A DNA stretch of 64,000 nt from Paenibacillus sp. FSL H7-0357. Lineage in GTDB: Bacteria; Bacillota; Bacilli; Paenibacillales; Paenibacillaceae. The stretch lies in contig NZ_CP009241.1 in NCBI RefSeq assembly GCF_000758525.1, forward strand, positions 558,001-622,000, in the 5' to 3' direction. Shown in pieces: positions 8,548 to 17,267 of the stretch. How positions within the stretch are numbered: position 1 is the first letter of the stretch; the number at the start of each line of letters is the position of its first letter. The translations under genes were made by a program, and so were the position numbers. Under the pieces are notes generated by a model that had not been told where the DNA came from, searched no databases, and was given only the letters and a program-made list of their open reading frames with translations.

Positions 8548-10137
8548 CTACAGGCGGAAGGAGGAGACGGTGCTCTGCAGCTCCTCGGCCAGGCTGGCCA
8601 GAGATTGGGCGGAAGATGCAGACTCCTCGCTGCTTGCGGCAGACTGTTGGGTGGTGGCAGAAATATTCTCGACAGCGGCCAGCACATTGGTCGACTGTGC
8701 CGCTTGCTCTTCACTGGCAGCAGCGATCTCGGAAATTTTCTGGCCGGCGTTATTCACCATCGTGACGATCTTATGAAAAGAGACGCCGGTTTTCTGCGAC
8801 AATTCGGCACTTTCCTGTACGGCGCTTACACTGTAGCGTGTGTTCGCCTGCATGCCCTTGATGATGCCTGTAATCTGCTTGGTGGCCTCGCCGCTGCGTT
8901 CGGCAAGCTTCCGCACCTCATCGGCAACCACGGCGAAGCCGCGTCCCTGCTCTCCGGCCCTTGCGGCTTCAATAGCTGCGTTAAGCGCGAGCAGATTTGT
9001 CTGATCAGCGATATCCTCGATGACATCGATAATGTCCCCGACCTTTTGGGAGTCCTCCTCCAGCCGGGCCATCTGCCCGCTGACAGACTGCATGCTCTCC
9101 ATAGATTCCTGAATGATGCTGTTGCCATCTTCGGCAATCAGCACAGTTTCATCCGAGATGACCGAGGCCTGTTCGGTGTTCTGCGCTACGGAGTGGATGG
9201 CGCTGGAGAGCTCTTTAAATAATTCGCTGATCGTCCCGGCATCATTCGCAGTGCTTGTGCTGCCGCTGGCTATCTCCTGTGTACTGGCGGAAATCTCTTC
9301 TGCGGCGGCGGACAGGCTTTGGGAATGCGTAAGGATGGACCCGACAGTCCGGCGAAGATTGCTGACCATCTCATTGACCTTAAACGCCAGCATGCCGATT
9401 TCATCTTTGGTGTCGATCTCCGTCTGGCTACGTAAGTCGCCATCAGCTACCTTGGAGAGGATCTGGACTACCTTAGCCAGCGGCTTCGAGATGATTCGGG
9501 AGATCATATAGCCGAGCAGGATGCACAGCATCACGGCAGCTACAACGACAGCAAGCGTAATAGTCCGCGAGGAGTTGTACAGGGATGCTCCATCCTGTTT
9601 GGCCTGATCCGCTTCTTTGATATTGATGCTGATCAGATTGTTGATGATTTGCTTTAGGGCATCCGCTTCATTGGCCAGAGTGGTGCTGCGGAGCGTGTCC
9701 AGCAGTTCGTCGTCCCGCTGGGCAAGGGATGCGCTGATCAGGGATTCATAAGTATTCAAATATTCGTTCCAGGCAGCTTCGAATGGAGCGATCGCCTGGA
9801 TGGAGTCTTCGCTGAGCTTTGTTTTGCGGAAGGCTGCGATGCTATCCAGCACATTCTGCTTTTCAGTTTCATAGTCTTCCACGCGCTGCTGCCGTTCCGC
9901 AGGCGTTTCTTTAATATACAGATCCCGGGCGATGCCGCGCATACTGGTGAAGCTGTTCTGGGAGCTTTGAAGAGAGGAGACGGGCACCAGATTGTTCGTA
10001 TACATATCATCAAGACTGTCATTGATTGAACCCAGATTGTTCAGACCATAAAGACCCACGAAGGCCAAAATGACAGCAACCACCAAAAAGGATGAGATTA
10101 ACTTCACGCTTGTTTTTAAATTATAAAACCATTTCAT
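8548..10137 (-). CDS. Methyl-accepting chemotaxis protein
   Basis: A 529-residue transmembrane chemoreceptor. Helix 1 (about residues 9-31, [16 protein letters not shown]) and helix 2 (about 185-208) flank an extracellular four-helix-bundle sensor (4HB_MCP_1-like) of about 150 residues. A HAMP domain follows, then a signalling domain with the hairpin tip [19 protein letters not shown] and [16 protein letters not shown]. No C-terminal CheR-docking pentapeptide is visible. It ends the leftward cheW-cheA-mcp set, 29 bases after cheA. The 4HB sensor type gives no ligand. Confidence 0.95.
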   Translation of the reverse strand: MKWFYNLKTSVKLISSFLVVAVILAFVGLYGLNNLGSINDSLDDMYTNNLVPVSSLQSSQNSFTSMRGIARDLYIKETPAERQQRVEDYETEKQNVLDSIAAFRKTKLSEDSIQAIAPFEAAWNEYLNTYESLISASLAQRDDELLDTLRSTTLANEADALKQIINNLISINIKEADQAKQDGASLYNSSRTITLAVVVAAVMLCILLGYMISRIISKPLAKVVQILSKVADGDLRSQTEIDTKDEIGMLAFKVNEMVSNLRRTVGSILTHSQSLSAAAEEISASTQEIASGSTSTANDAGTISELFKELSSAIHSVAQNTEQASVISDETVLIAEDGNSIIQESMESMQSVSGQMARLEEDSQKVGDIIDVIEDIADQTNLLALNAAIEAARAGEQGRGFAVVADEVRKLAERSGEATKQITGIIKGMQANTRYSVSAVQESAELSQKTGVSFHKIVTMVNNAGQKISEIAAASEEQAAQSTNVLAAVENISATTQQSAASSEESASSAQSLASLAEELQSTVSSFRL

Positions 10138-10166
10138 ACCCGATTCCCCCAGTGATCATGAATTTG

Positions 10167-12161
10167 TTAAACCAAAGAACCTGCGTTGAAAAACAGACTT
10201 GCGGTGTCGATGATGAGTGCGATTTTGCCGTTTCCCAGGATGGTGGCCCCTGAAGTGCTGTCTGACTTGCCTATGTATGAGCCCAGCGTTTTAATTACAA
10301 TGTCCTGATTACCGACAAGCGTATCCACTGCCAGCGCCAGCCGTTTCTCCCCGCGCCCCAGAATGATCAGCGGGATCGAAGATGCAGTTGTCTCCGCTCT
10401 TGGAATCCCCAGGCAATCATGCAGCCAGACCACCGGGACGAGCTGGTTGCGTGCTGTAATAACCGGTTGGCCCCGAACGGTCTTGATCTCACCGTAAGCG
10501 GTGCGGATAATTTCGGCCACACTGCTCATGGGAATGACAAAGGTCGCATTGCCGGCATTTACCAGAAGCCCCCGAATGATAGCCAGGGTAAAGGGCAGGC
10601 GGATACGGAACCGGGTGCCTTGCCCTTTGGTGGTCTCAATATCAATCATTCCGTTAATCCGTTCAATATCATTGCGGACAATATCCATCCCTACCCCGCG
10701 GCCGGAGATATCGCTTACTTGAGCGGCAGTAGAAAAGCCGGGTCTGAAAATAAGGCGCAGCGCTTCATCCTCATTCATGTAACGGGCCTCTTCGGCTGTG
10801 ATGATGCTCTTATTGATGGCGGATTGGAGGATGGCCTCGGCATCGATTCCAGCCCCGTCGTCCTCAATGACGAGGATGACCTGATTATCCTCATGGGAGG
10901 CGGCAACCCGGACGGTGCCTGTTTCACTTTTGCCCGCGCTACGCCGGATTTCCGGGGTTTCTATGCCGTGATCCAGCGCATTCCGCAGAAGATGGATAAG
11001 CGGGTCGCCGAGTTCCTCAATTAGTGTCCGGTCCAGCTCTGTTTCCTTGCCTTCAATGACCAGCTCGATCTGCTTGTTCAGTGAGTATGACAAATCTCTG
11101 ACCATGCGCGGCAGCCGGTTGAACAGCTGCTCTATAGGCAGCATCCGTACCTTGATCATATTCTCCTGCAGTTCACGGGTGATCGTCGACAGATGATCGG
11201 CCAACTGTCCCAGCTCCTCTGTCAGGCCATTGGCTCCGTATTGCCCGTGAAATCTGCGGTTCAGGAGATGGAACCGGGTTTGATCAATTACCAATTCACC
11301 CGCCAGGTTCATCAGCTTTTCCAGCCGCTCAATATGTACGCGAATGGTTTGGGGCTTTATCTTGTCAGCAGTAGCCGGCAGTGCCTCCAGCGGGTCCGGG
11401 AGGCCCCGGCTCTCCGGTTCCGGCTGAGTCGAATTTTTTTCTGCAGCAGGGTTAAGTGAGATGTCCTTCACTTCTTCTATGTAGATACTCTCAACATCCA
11501 TAATGGAGGAGATCTGCTGCCGGAGTTCCTCGATATTCCTCTTGGGGGACAGCATCCAGGATGCACCATCGACCCTGCTGTCATGGGCTTCAATCTCTTC
11601 CAGCTCCGGCTTCATTCTAAGGACCGTGGCGAGGTCCCGCAGCTTGGCGTCAATAAGATGTAGACGTGGCAGCTTCATTTCACAGGCCGGGGAGAGCCAT
11701 ACATGAAGCCAGAAAAGCTGTAGCGGAGTTTCGGTTTTGTTTGGCTGTACAGCCGGACCTCGGTCATGTCCATGCAGTCCCTGCGCACCAAATGTCTTGA
11801 GCCTCTGAATCAGCTCGGATACGTCTGTCGTCTCATGGTCTGCAGCGGCGATTTCACTTTGCAGCGCGCGCATTCCATCCAGTGCCTGGAAGAACAGGCG
11901 GATAAGCTCATCCGTTACTTGCCGTTCCCCGTTCCTCATTTGGTGAAGCAGATGCTCAAGATGGTGTGCGACCTCCTTCAGCCTGTTGTAACCCATGGAC
12001 GCCGAGGAGCCTTTGAGGGTATGGGCTGCCCGGAAGAATTGCTGTATTCCGTCTTCCGTCTCCCCTATCTGCTCCAGCCGGAGAACTTCATCTTCGATCA
12101 GTTGCAGCTGCTCCTCCAGTTCTTCAAGAAAAATTCCCCGATATTCTGATAAGTCAACCAT
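10167..12161 (-). CDS. cheA: Chemotaxis histidine kinase CheA
   Basis: A 664-residue CheA with all five parts: an Hpt domain with phospho-acceptor His47 in AAHTLKGSS; a P2-like region (about 145-240); the P3 dimerisation helix pair (IERLEKLMNLAGELV); a HATPase with N box LRNALDHGIE, G1 DDGAGID and G2 GRGVGMDIV; and a CheW-like P5 domain at the C-terminus. It autophosphorylates in receptor arrays and would pass phosphate to a CheY or CheB that is not encoded nearby. It lies between cheW and mcp, with short gaps. Confidence 0.95.
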   Translation of the reverse strand: MVDLSEYRGIFLEELEEQLQLIEDEVLRLEQIGETEDGIQQFFRAAHTLKGSSASMGYNRLKEVAHHLEHLLHQMRNGERQVTDELIRLFFQALDGMRALQSEIAAADHETTDVSELIQRLKTFGAQGLHGHDRGPAVQPNKTETPLQLFWLHVWLSPACEMKLPRLHLIDAKLRDLATVLRMKPELEEIEAHDSRVDGASWMLSPKRNIEELRQQISSIMDVESIYIEEVKDISLNPAAEKNSTQPEPESRGLPDPLEALPATADKIKPQTIRVHIERLEKLMNLAGELVIDQTRFHLLNRRFHGQYGANGLTEELGQLADHLSTITRELQENMIKVRMLPIEQLFNRLPRMVRDLSYSLNKQIELVIEGKETELDRTLIEELGDPLIHLLRNALDHGIETPEIRRSAGKSETGTVRVAASHEDNQVILVIEDDGAGIDAEAILQSAINKSIITAEEARYMNEDEALRLIFRPGFSTAAQVSDISGRGVGMDIVRNDIERINGMIDIETTKGQGTRFRIRLPFTLAIIRGLLVNAGNATFVIPMSSVAEIIRTAYGEIKTVRGQPVITARNQLVPVVWLHDCLGIPRAETTASSIPLIILGRGEKRLALAVDTLVGNQDIVIKTLGSYIGKSDSTSGATILGNGKIALIIDTASLFFNAGSLV

Positions 12162-12190
12162 AATTCACCTTCTCTCCGTGTAGCCTCCGG

Positions 12191-12619
12191 TTATTCGCGC
12201 AGCAGTATCTCATCCAGCTTCAGAATTCCGACCAGACCCGAAGAAGAGAAGCCTATTCCGGTGAAGAAGGAACCGCTGATTCCGGAGACACTGTCTGGTG
12301 CGGGCTGAATATCATTGAACGTAGTCACTTTATTCACGTTGTCAACAATGACACCAATGGATTCCTCCAGGTGATGAACCACCAGGATGCGTGTATGCTT
12401 AGTCTCGGCAATTTCCGCCATATCCAGCAGCACCCTCAGGCTTAGCACCGGCACAATTTTCCCTCTCAGATTGATAATGCCCTTAACGTAGTAGTGGCCG
12501 TTTGGAATATCCGTAATTTCCTGCATTCTTATAATTTCATGAACATCGGAGATGGGGATGGCATAATGCTCGTTGTCCACCCCGAATTCGACATATTGTT
12601 TCTGTGTGGCAGACTCCAT
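12191..12619 (-). CDS. cheW: Chemotaxis coupling protein CheW
   Basis: A 142-residue single CheW domain (QYVEFGVDNEHYAIPISDVHEIIR, GIINLRGKIVPVLSLR, ILVVHHLEESIGVIVD) linking receptors to CheA. It is the first gene of a leftward module with cheA and mcp. An AACGGAGGTAAA site precedes the ATG. The gene begins about 150 bases left of the recombinase cassette described at 12773-13945, so a promoter inside that cassette could influence it. Confidence 0.94.
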   Translation of the reverse strand: MESATQKQYVEFGVDNEHYAIPISDVHEIIRMQEITDIPNGHYYVKGIINLRGKIVPVLSLRVLLDMAEIAETKHTRILVVHHLEESIGVIVDNVNKVTTFNDIQPAPDSVSGISGSFFTGIGFSSSGLVGILKLDEILLRE

Positions 12620-12772
12620 ATTTTACCTCCGTTTTCTCAAATAAGTGATTAAGCAGCCGCTCCTCAGGCGCTGGGTTCCTTCCTCCTTTTCTTAACAATT
12701 CATTAGCATGTTACTCCTGATGTGTCTCTGGTCCTTCTCGACGTGAGGAAATGAGACAAAAAACCGGAAAGA

Positions 12773-12803
12773 TGTCGTACAATATCACTTATGCGACATT
12801 TTT
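12773..12803 (+). repeat. Left inverted repeat / putative recombination core site
   Basis: Arm TGTCGTACAA, 6-base centre TATCAC, arm TTATGCGACA, then TTTTT. The two 10-base arms are imperfect inverted copies (8 of 10), as in XerC/D-type sites. A TACAAT box at 12778-12783 inside the site could be the -10 of the recombinase gene, allowing autoregulation by site binding. Confidence 0.75.
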
Positions 12804-12823
12804 AATCATAGAGGAGCAATGAA

Positions 12824-13789
12824 ATGACAATAAAACAAGCAGAATTGAGCAACGCCCAGTTAGGTTTGGTTTACTCTGGGGAGGGCAATTTCAGTGACGA
12901 TCAGATTGTTCAGATGTTTGTGGCAACCTGCTGTGCCAATGCAAATACACGTCGTAATTATAGGCGGGCGATTGCTGATTTCCGTAAATTCATAGTTGGC
13001 ACATCCTTGCAGGAGGTTACCTGGAGGGAGATTGAGGCGTATAAATTCTTTCTGACCCAGGGAGGTTACAGCTATCCTAAGCAACTGGCGCCGGCAAGTA
13101 TTGCCGCGTTCCTCGCACCTTTGAAATCATTTTATAAATGGGGCAGTGATCAGCATATTGGCATCTTTGCAGCTAATCCGACCTCAAGTGTGCGGATTCC
13201 CAAAATTACGATTACCAGCCGAAAAAATTTCTTAACCAAAAGAGAGGTGGGGGATTTGCTGGGGGAGCTCCAGACGCAGGGCCTGCGCAATTACCTGATT
13301 GGGCTGACGCTGGTGATGCTGGGGCTTCGTGTATCTGAGCTGACGGCGATGAAATGGGGGGATTTCCACACAGATCCGCTGGAAACCTCTCTCTGGCTGA
13401 CCATCGCGAATGCTAAAGGTGGCAAACGCAGAGAGATCAAGGTACCGCCGACCCTTTGGCAGCTGTACTCCCAATTATCCAGCGCCATTGCCGGGAAAGG
13501 TGATCCTGCCCCGGAGCTTCTGATGTTCCCGTTATCATCAAGACAAGTAGAGCGGATTATCAAGACAGCCGGAGAGGCGAGCTCTATTGAGAAAAAGCTT
13601 ACTCCACATTGGCTGCGCCACACCAATGCCACACTTGCGTTGCTGCAGGGCGCCTCACTACAGCAGGTGCAGGAATCGCTGGGGCATTCCCACATCAATA
13701 CTACTCAGCGGTATCTCCATACCGTGCAGCAAATTCAAAAGGCTGCCCCTGATTTTGTAGAGGACAGCCTGCGGATTTTTATTCAATAA
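12824..13789 (+). CDS. Tyrosine recombinase (XerC/D-like integrase)
   Basis: A 321-residue site-specific recombinase. An N-terminal SAM-like core-binding domain (about 25-115, NTRRNYRRAIADFRKF) precedes a catalytic domain with all six residues: Arg169 (LGLRVSEL), Lys198 (NAKGGKRRE), His262 and Arg265 (HWLRHTNA), His288 (LGHSH) and Tyr297 (TTQRYLH). It is therefore probably active. GAGGAG lies eight bases before the ATG. The gene sits alone inside perfect inverted core-like sites, unlike chromosomal XerC/D, which lie in housekeeping contexts. No phage or conjugative genes are near. Confidence 0.93.
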   Translation: MTIKQAELSNAQLGLVYSGEGNFSDDQIVQMFVATCCANANTRRNYRRAIADFRKFIVGTSLQEVTWREIEAYKFFLTQGGYSYPKQLAPASIAAFLAPLKSFYKWGSDQHIGIFAANPTSSVRIPKITITSRKNFLTKREVGDLLGELQTQGLRNYLIGLTLVMLGLRVSELTAMKWGDFHTDPLETSLWLTIANAKGGKRREIKVPPTLWQLYSQLSSAIAGKGDPAPELLMFPLSSRQVERIIKTAGEASSIEKKLTPHWLRHTNATLALLQGASLQQVQESLGHSHINTTQRYLHTVQQIQKAAPDFVEDSLRIFIQ

Positions 13790-13831
13790 GACAAAGTTTT
13801 ACAAAATACGCTAGTATTTCTGGGAAGTTCC

Positions 13832-13860
13832 TATACAGCAGTATGGATATGCCCTATAAT
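13832..13860 (+). promoter_or_regulatory. Promoter-like sequence at the cassette's right end
   Basis: TATACA (13832-13837) and TATAAT (13855-13860) are 17 bases apart and point rightward out of the cassette. A transcript would start near 13867 and meet a hairpin at once. After inversion it would point at cheW. Confidence 0.45.
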
Positions 13861-13872
13861 GAATGCATAATC

Positions 13873-13910
13873 GCTTCGTAATGCGCAAGTACGCAGAAGC
13901 CTATTTTTTT
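13873..13910 (+). terminator. Terminator-like hairpin after the recombinase gene
   Basis: GCTTC (13873) pairs with GAAGC (13896-13900), with an inner TGCG/CGCA stem, followed by CTATTTTTTT. It may end the recombinase transcript or act as an attenuator for the promoter just before it. Confidence 0.55.
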
Positions 13911-13914
13911 CGGG

Positions 13915-13945
13915 AAAAATGTCGCATAAGTGATATTGTACGACA
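13915..13945 (-). repeat. Right inverted repeat / putative recombination core site
   Basis: Exact reverse complement of 12773-12803 over all 31 bases. The asymmetric 6-base centre reads GTGATA on this strand, so the two sites are in opposite orientation. The flanking bases on either side do not match. Confidence 0.75.
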
Positions 13946-14165
13946 AAATATGGCACGATATACATAAATCTTGAATTTTAAATTGTAGTATTTAATGGGA
14001 TTACTGAGAGACTGTGCCTGCGCCATGCGAATGGATGCTTGGGACAGTCCCTCTTTGCCTTAACAGGATTGGGCGTGAGCGTCTTCTGAGTCTGAACTCC
14101 TTCACAAGCCGCGAGATTGGGCAATATAACGGAACTGTAGTCCGCATGATCACAGACGTTCCGTA

Positions 14166-14948
14166 TCAGAACTGCACACTAAAGCCGTTAAATGTGTGAA
14201 TCCCCGTGCCGAAATGATCCAGTTCATGTTCCCGCAGAAACTTAACCGCCAGCTTCACTTCCTCCAGAATCTCCGCTTCTAGACCCAGTGTATTATGTGA
14301 ACCGTAAACTTTGTTGATTCCGTCTAATGCAGCCATTCTCTCCAGGGAATTGACCAAATCTGCAGGACTTGTTGAAGGATAAAAAGCATACACAGGCGTC
14401 TCATCATATAGCAGATCACCCGTAAACAAATAACCGCGGTCTTTATCGACAAAGCATACATGACCCGGAGAATGCCCGGGAGTGTGGTACACCTTAAGTG
14501 TTCTGCCGCCCAGAGAGATGAGGTCCCCATCGCTTAATAAGCCGGCTGGCTCGCCCTGAAAAGGCTTGTAAGCGTCCGGGTCAAAGCCCTCCGGCACAGG
14601 CCGGGTCAGATCTCTGCCGATGTCCCTGCGGATTTGCTCAATAGACAAACCCTGAATGCCATGGACCAGCCAGTCCTTATCCGCTTCATGGACATAAATA
14701 CTGCTGAATAGTCCATGGCCGCCGATATGGTCCGTATGTACATGAGTGGTGAGCACTTCAATCGGCAGGCGGGTCAGTTGATCCGTTATTTCTTTGATAT
14801 TGCCGATGCCAAGACCGGTATCAATCAGTGCAGCTTTTTCCTCCCCCAGCAGCAGAAAGGAATGCACCTTCTCCCAATGCCCGTATTCGCTGATTGCGAA
14901 TGTGGCTTCATCCATTTGCTGAACAGTAAACCATGGGTCACTAATCAT
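14166..14948 (-). CDS. MBL-fold metallohydrolase
   Basis: A 260-residue metallo-beta-lactamase-fold enzyme. The zinc motif HVHTDH is at residues 69-74, a further histidine occurs in HTPGHSPGH, an Asp in FTGDLLYDE, and a final His in VYGSHNTLG, giving a complete binuclear site. The family covers hydroxyacylglutathione and lactone hydrolases and many others, so the substrate is open. The start is the ATG after a GGGGAGG site. It stands alone, facing the recombinase cassette; about 375 bases between them hold only the cassette end. Confidence 0.9.
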   Translation of the reverse strand: MISDPWFTVQQMDEATFAISEYGHWEKVHSFLLLGEEKAALIDTGLGIGNIKEITDQLTRLPIEVLTTHVHTDHIGGHGLFSSIYVHEADKDWLVHGIQGLSIEQIRRDIGRDLTRPVPEGFDPDAYKPFQGEPAGLLSDGDLISLGGRTLKVYHTPGHSPGHVCFVDKDRGYLFTGDLLYDETPVYAFYPSTSPADLVNSLERMAALDGINKVYGSHNTLGLEAEILEEVKLAVKFLREHELDHFGTGIHTFNGFSVQF

Positions 14949-15045
14949 ATGAACCTCCCCGATACTGAGTATTTTCTCTCGAGTAGCCTACAAATCTCCG
15001 CTGATTCCTACTTTATAGCCGATTGAAATTTATTACAAATGATTC

Positions 15046-15095
15046 TTGACAATGGAAAATACAGGTCATATACTGTGTATATAGATATATACAGT
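15046..15095 (+). promoter_or_regulatory. Promoter and GntR/YtrA-type operator of the ABC operon
   Basis: TTGACA (15046-15051), 17-base spacer, TATACT (15069-15074). A near-perfect dyad with ACTGT and ACAGT ends and an alternating TATA core spans 15072-15095, overlapping the -10 and start site. The GntR gene two positions downstream is the obvious repressor. Confidence 0.8.
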
Positions 15096-15176
15096 AAGCA
15101 CAGAGAGATACACACTGAACCGTGTCTATCCGCTGCAGCCTACCGCAGGAGAAACAACAAAGCGAGGTAAAAGGTA

Positions 15177-15905
15177 ATGACAATATTTAGAGACGCCTGG
15201 GTGCTGGTCCGTGCAGATTTCCGCGGTGACAAGCTGAACATAGTGAGGGTCCTGCTGTTTTCCATTATCTTTATGGGATATATGGCCGCTATGACTGGAA
15301 TGGTCACGGAAGACGCGCTGAGCGGAAGTGACGGAAGGCTGATGTCCGACTTCCTGCTGATTTCAATGATTCCCATGCTGGGCTTCACGTTCTCGCGGCG
15401 TACCATGAAATATTTAAGTGAAGACTCCTACACCCGGATGTTGGCTTATATGCGGAGTTTGCCTGTTCCGGCTGCGGTGATCCTCTGCAAAAGAAAGCTG
15501 GATGCAATGTTCTCATTTTGTCTGAATGGCGTATTGTTCTTCGGTTTAATGTACGCCATTAGTGACAATATACGCAGCCAGCTGTCAGGGACTTCATACG
15601 TTGCGTTTGCATTTACCTGGATCGGTTATGGCCTGATGATGACTGGCATCTATATTGTTGTGGAGTTTCTGGTTAGCGGCAAAGCGTACTTTTGGATCAC
15701 CCTGACTTTGATGCTGCTGTCTTTCGGGGTTGCGCTGCTGATTCAATGGGGGGATGGAAATTTGTTTCTGTACAGCGTCTCCTGCTCGAAGGAATGGGGG
15801 CTGTTATCTCCGCTGATGTGGGGAACGCTGCTGCTGGGCACGGTATCCGTGCAATTATTTTCCAAATTGACGATACACCGGCTTAAAAGCCGCGATCTCG
15901 TATGA
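15177..15905 (+). CDS. ABC-2-type membrane protein (permease-like)
   Basis: A 242-residue protein with about six hydrophobic helices (VRVLLFSIIFMGYMAAM, FLLISMIPMLGFTF, FCLNGVLFFGLMYAI and others) and no ATPase motifs. It is first in the operon, upstream of the GntR regulator and two ATPases, so it is probably the membrane partner of the ATPase at 16335. Similar layouts are known from the ytr system of Bacillus subtilis, which is induced by cell-wall antibiotics; that parallel is an inference. The start is ATG at 15177, after GCGAGGTAAAAGG. Confidence 0.7.
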   Translation: MTIFRDAWVLVRADFRGDKLNIVRVLLFSIIFMGYMAAMTGMVTEDALSGSDGRLMSDFLLISMIPMLGFTFSRRTMKYLSEDSYTRMLAYMRSLPVPAAVILCKRKLDAMFSFCLNGVLFFGLMYAISDNIRSQLSGTSYVAFAFTWIGYGLMMTGIYIVVEFLVSGKAYFWITLTLMLLSFGVALLIQWGDGNLFLYSVSCSKEWGLLSPLMWGTLLLGTVSVQLFSKLTIHRLKSRDLV

Positions 15906-15922
15906 GAGGGCGGAGGTAACTT

Positions 15923-16318
15923 ATGTGGATACCGATACAGATTAACGAGAACAGTGCCGAGCCGCTGTACCATCAGATCGAAACCCAGCTCCGGTCGCTG
16001 ATCATCAGCGGAGGCATCACGGAAGGGACACTGCTTCCCTCCATACGTGAATTTGCCGGAGATCTGAAATGCAGCGTGATCACCGTCCGCCGGGTCTATC
16101 AGGATCTGGAGAATGAGGGGCTGCTGCGGACAAGACAGGGAACCGGAACCTTTGTCTCCCATGTGGGTGACGGGGCGATGGAAGAATACAAACGGGATGC
16201 CGTCCGTAAAGCTCTGGAAAGTGCGGTGGATGTTGGCCTGTCGGTCCAATGCAGTGAAGAGGAACTGACGGGAATATTTGTGGAGATTGTAAAAGACAAA
16301 TACAACAAACAGGAATGA
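15923..16318 (+). CDS. GntR family repressor, YtrA subfamily
   Basis: A 131-residue regulator. A winged helix-turn-helix (EPLYHQIETQLRSLIISG, LPSIREFAGDLKCSVITVRRVYQDLE, RTRQGTGTFV) is followed by a short C-terminal helix of about 50 residues rather than a large ligand domain, which defines the YtrA subfamily. Such proteins repress ABC transporter operons. The palindrome overlapping the operon promoter at 15072-15095 is its likely site. The GGAGG site overlaps the end of the preceding gene by a short gap. Confidence 0.92.
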   Translation: MWIPIQINENSAEPLYHQIETQLRSLIISGGITEGTLLPSIREFAGDLKCSVITVRRVYQDLENEGLLRTRQGTGTFVSHVGDGAMEEYKRDAVRKALESAVDVGLSVQCSEEELTGIFVEIVKDKYNKQE

Positions 16319-16334
16319 AAGGTGGGTTCATCTC

Positions 16335-17264
16335 ATGGTACAGCAGGCCATAGAGCTGCGGAATGTAAGCAAGAAGCGGCGCAGCAGGACAATAGGGCCG
16401 CTTAATCTGAATCTCCCGCAAGGCTATATTACCGCACTGGTGGGCCAGAACGGCTCCGGCAAAAGCACGTTACTTCATATGCTGCTGCAGCTGACCTTTC
16501 CGGAGGAAGGCGAGATCCTCTGGTTTGAAGAGCAGCACAAGGCAGGTCTGCCGCTTGAACTACGCCAGAGCATTGCCTATGTGCCGGAAACCCCGCTAAC
16601 GGAGGAGAATTACTGGACCTCAGATGAGGCCGCCGAATTCCGCCGGCATTGGTACCCTTCCTGGGATCATGGCTACTTTCAGGAGCTGCAGGATAAATTT
16701 GAAGTGCCGAGGGGAGCCAAGCTGGGCAAGATGTCCAAAGGTGAACGCCGTAAATTCGAGATTGCCGCTGCGCTGGCTTCCCGGCCCCGGCTGCTGCTGC
16801 TGGATGAGCCCTCCTCGGGTCTCGACCCCTTCGCCTGGAAGAGTATGATTGAGTCGATCCGCAAGTATATGGATGAGAGCGATGCGACCGTTGTTATCTC
16901 CACCCATATCGTCGAGGAGGTTCGGCGGCTGGCTGATTTTATTGTGCTGATGCATCGGGGGCAGCTGCTCGGAATGGCGGAGAAGGACAGCCTGTTTGGT
17001 TCATGGAGCGAGGTGTGGGTGAGCGTGCAGGATGAGGAAGAGCTTAGGGAGCTGGCGGCTGAATTGCCGGGGGCTCAGCAGTTTGCACTGGAGACACCGG
17101 GAGTCGCTTCATTTATAACCCAGCAATTTAATCAGAATGAGAAACGCATTCAGGACTTGGGCGTAAAGGTTATCAAGAGCCGCAGTCTGGAGCTGGATGA
17201 GATTTTAAGCTTATGGACACAAGGACATCGTCCGATCCTGATCGACCAGAAGAGAGGGGACTAA
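16335..17264 (+). CDS. ABC transporter ATP-binding protein
   Basis: A 309-residue ATPase with Walker A GQNGSGKST, signature MSKGERRKFEIAAAL, Walker B LLLLDEPSSGLD and the switch histidine in VISTHIVEEV. A C-terminal extension of about 100 residues after residue 210 resembles that of YtrB/BcrA-type exporters. It would drive the permease encoded at 15177. It follows the GntR gene by 16 bases and precedes the next ATPase gene by 3, so the set is one operon. Confidence 0.92.
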   Translation: MVQQAIELRNVSKKRRSRTIGPLNLNLPQGYITALVGQNGSGKSTLLHMLLQLTFPEEGEILWFEEQHKAGLPLELRQSIAYVPETPLTEENYWTSDEAAEFRRHWYPSWDHGYFQELQDKFEVPRGAKLGKMSKGERRKFEIAAALASRPRLLLLDEPSSGLDPFAWKSMIESIRKYMDESDATVVISTHIVEEVRRLADFIVLMHRGQLLGMAEKDSLFGSWSEVWVSVQDEEELRELAAELPGAQQFALETPGVASFITQQFNQNEKRIQDLGVKVIKSRSLELDEILSLWTQGHRPILIDQKRGD

Positions 17265-17267
17265 CGA

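Larger units (their letters stand above)
12773..13945 (+). mobile_element. Tyrosine-recombinase cassette bounded by perfect 31-bp inverted repeats
   Basis: A 1.17-kb segment holding one recombinase gene, one outward-pointing promoter-like sequence and one terminator-like hairpin. It is bounded by 31-bp sequences that are exact reverse complements (12773-12803 and 13915-13945). Matching stops precisely at both ends. Each repeat has the form of a tyrosine recombinase core site. The inverted arrangement predicts inversion of the segment rather than excision. No target duplication was recognised. Confidence 0.7.

Noticed and set aside
8533..9222. Rightward 229-codon frame
   Set aside because: Antisense to the MCP signalling domain; amino acid composition (many Leu/Gly/Ala) is as expected of a shadow.
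10419..11024. Rightward 201-codon frame
   Set aside because: Antisense to cheA, no motif or ribosome site.
12773..13945. Classical IS element or prophage remnant
   Set aside because: The only gene is a tyrosine recombinase, the ends are recombination-site-like, and no target duplication or other phage genes are visible.
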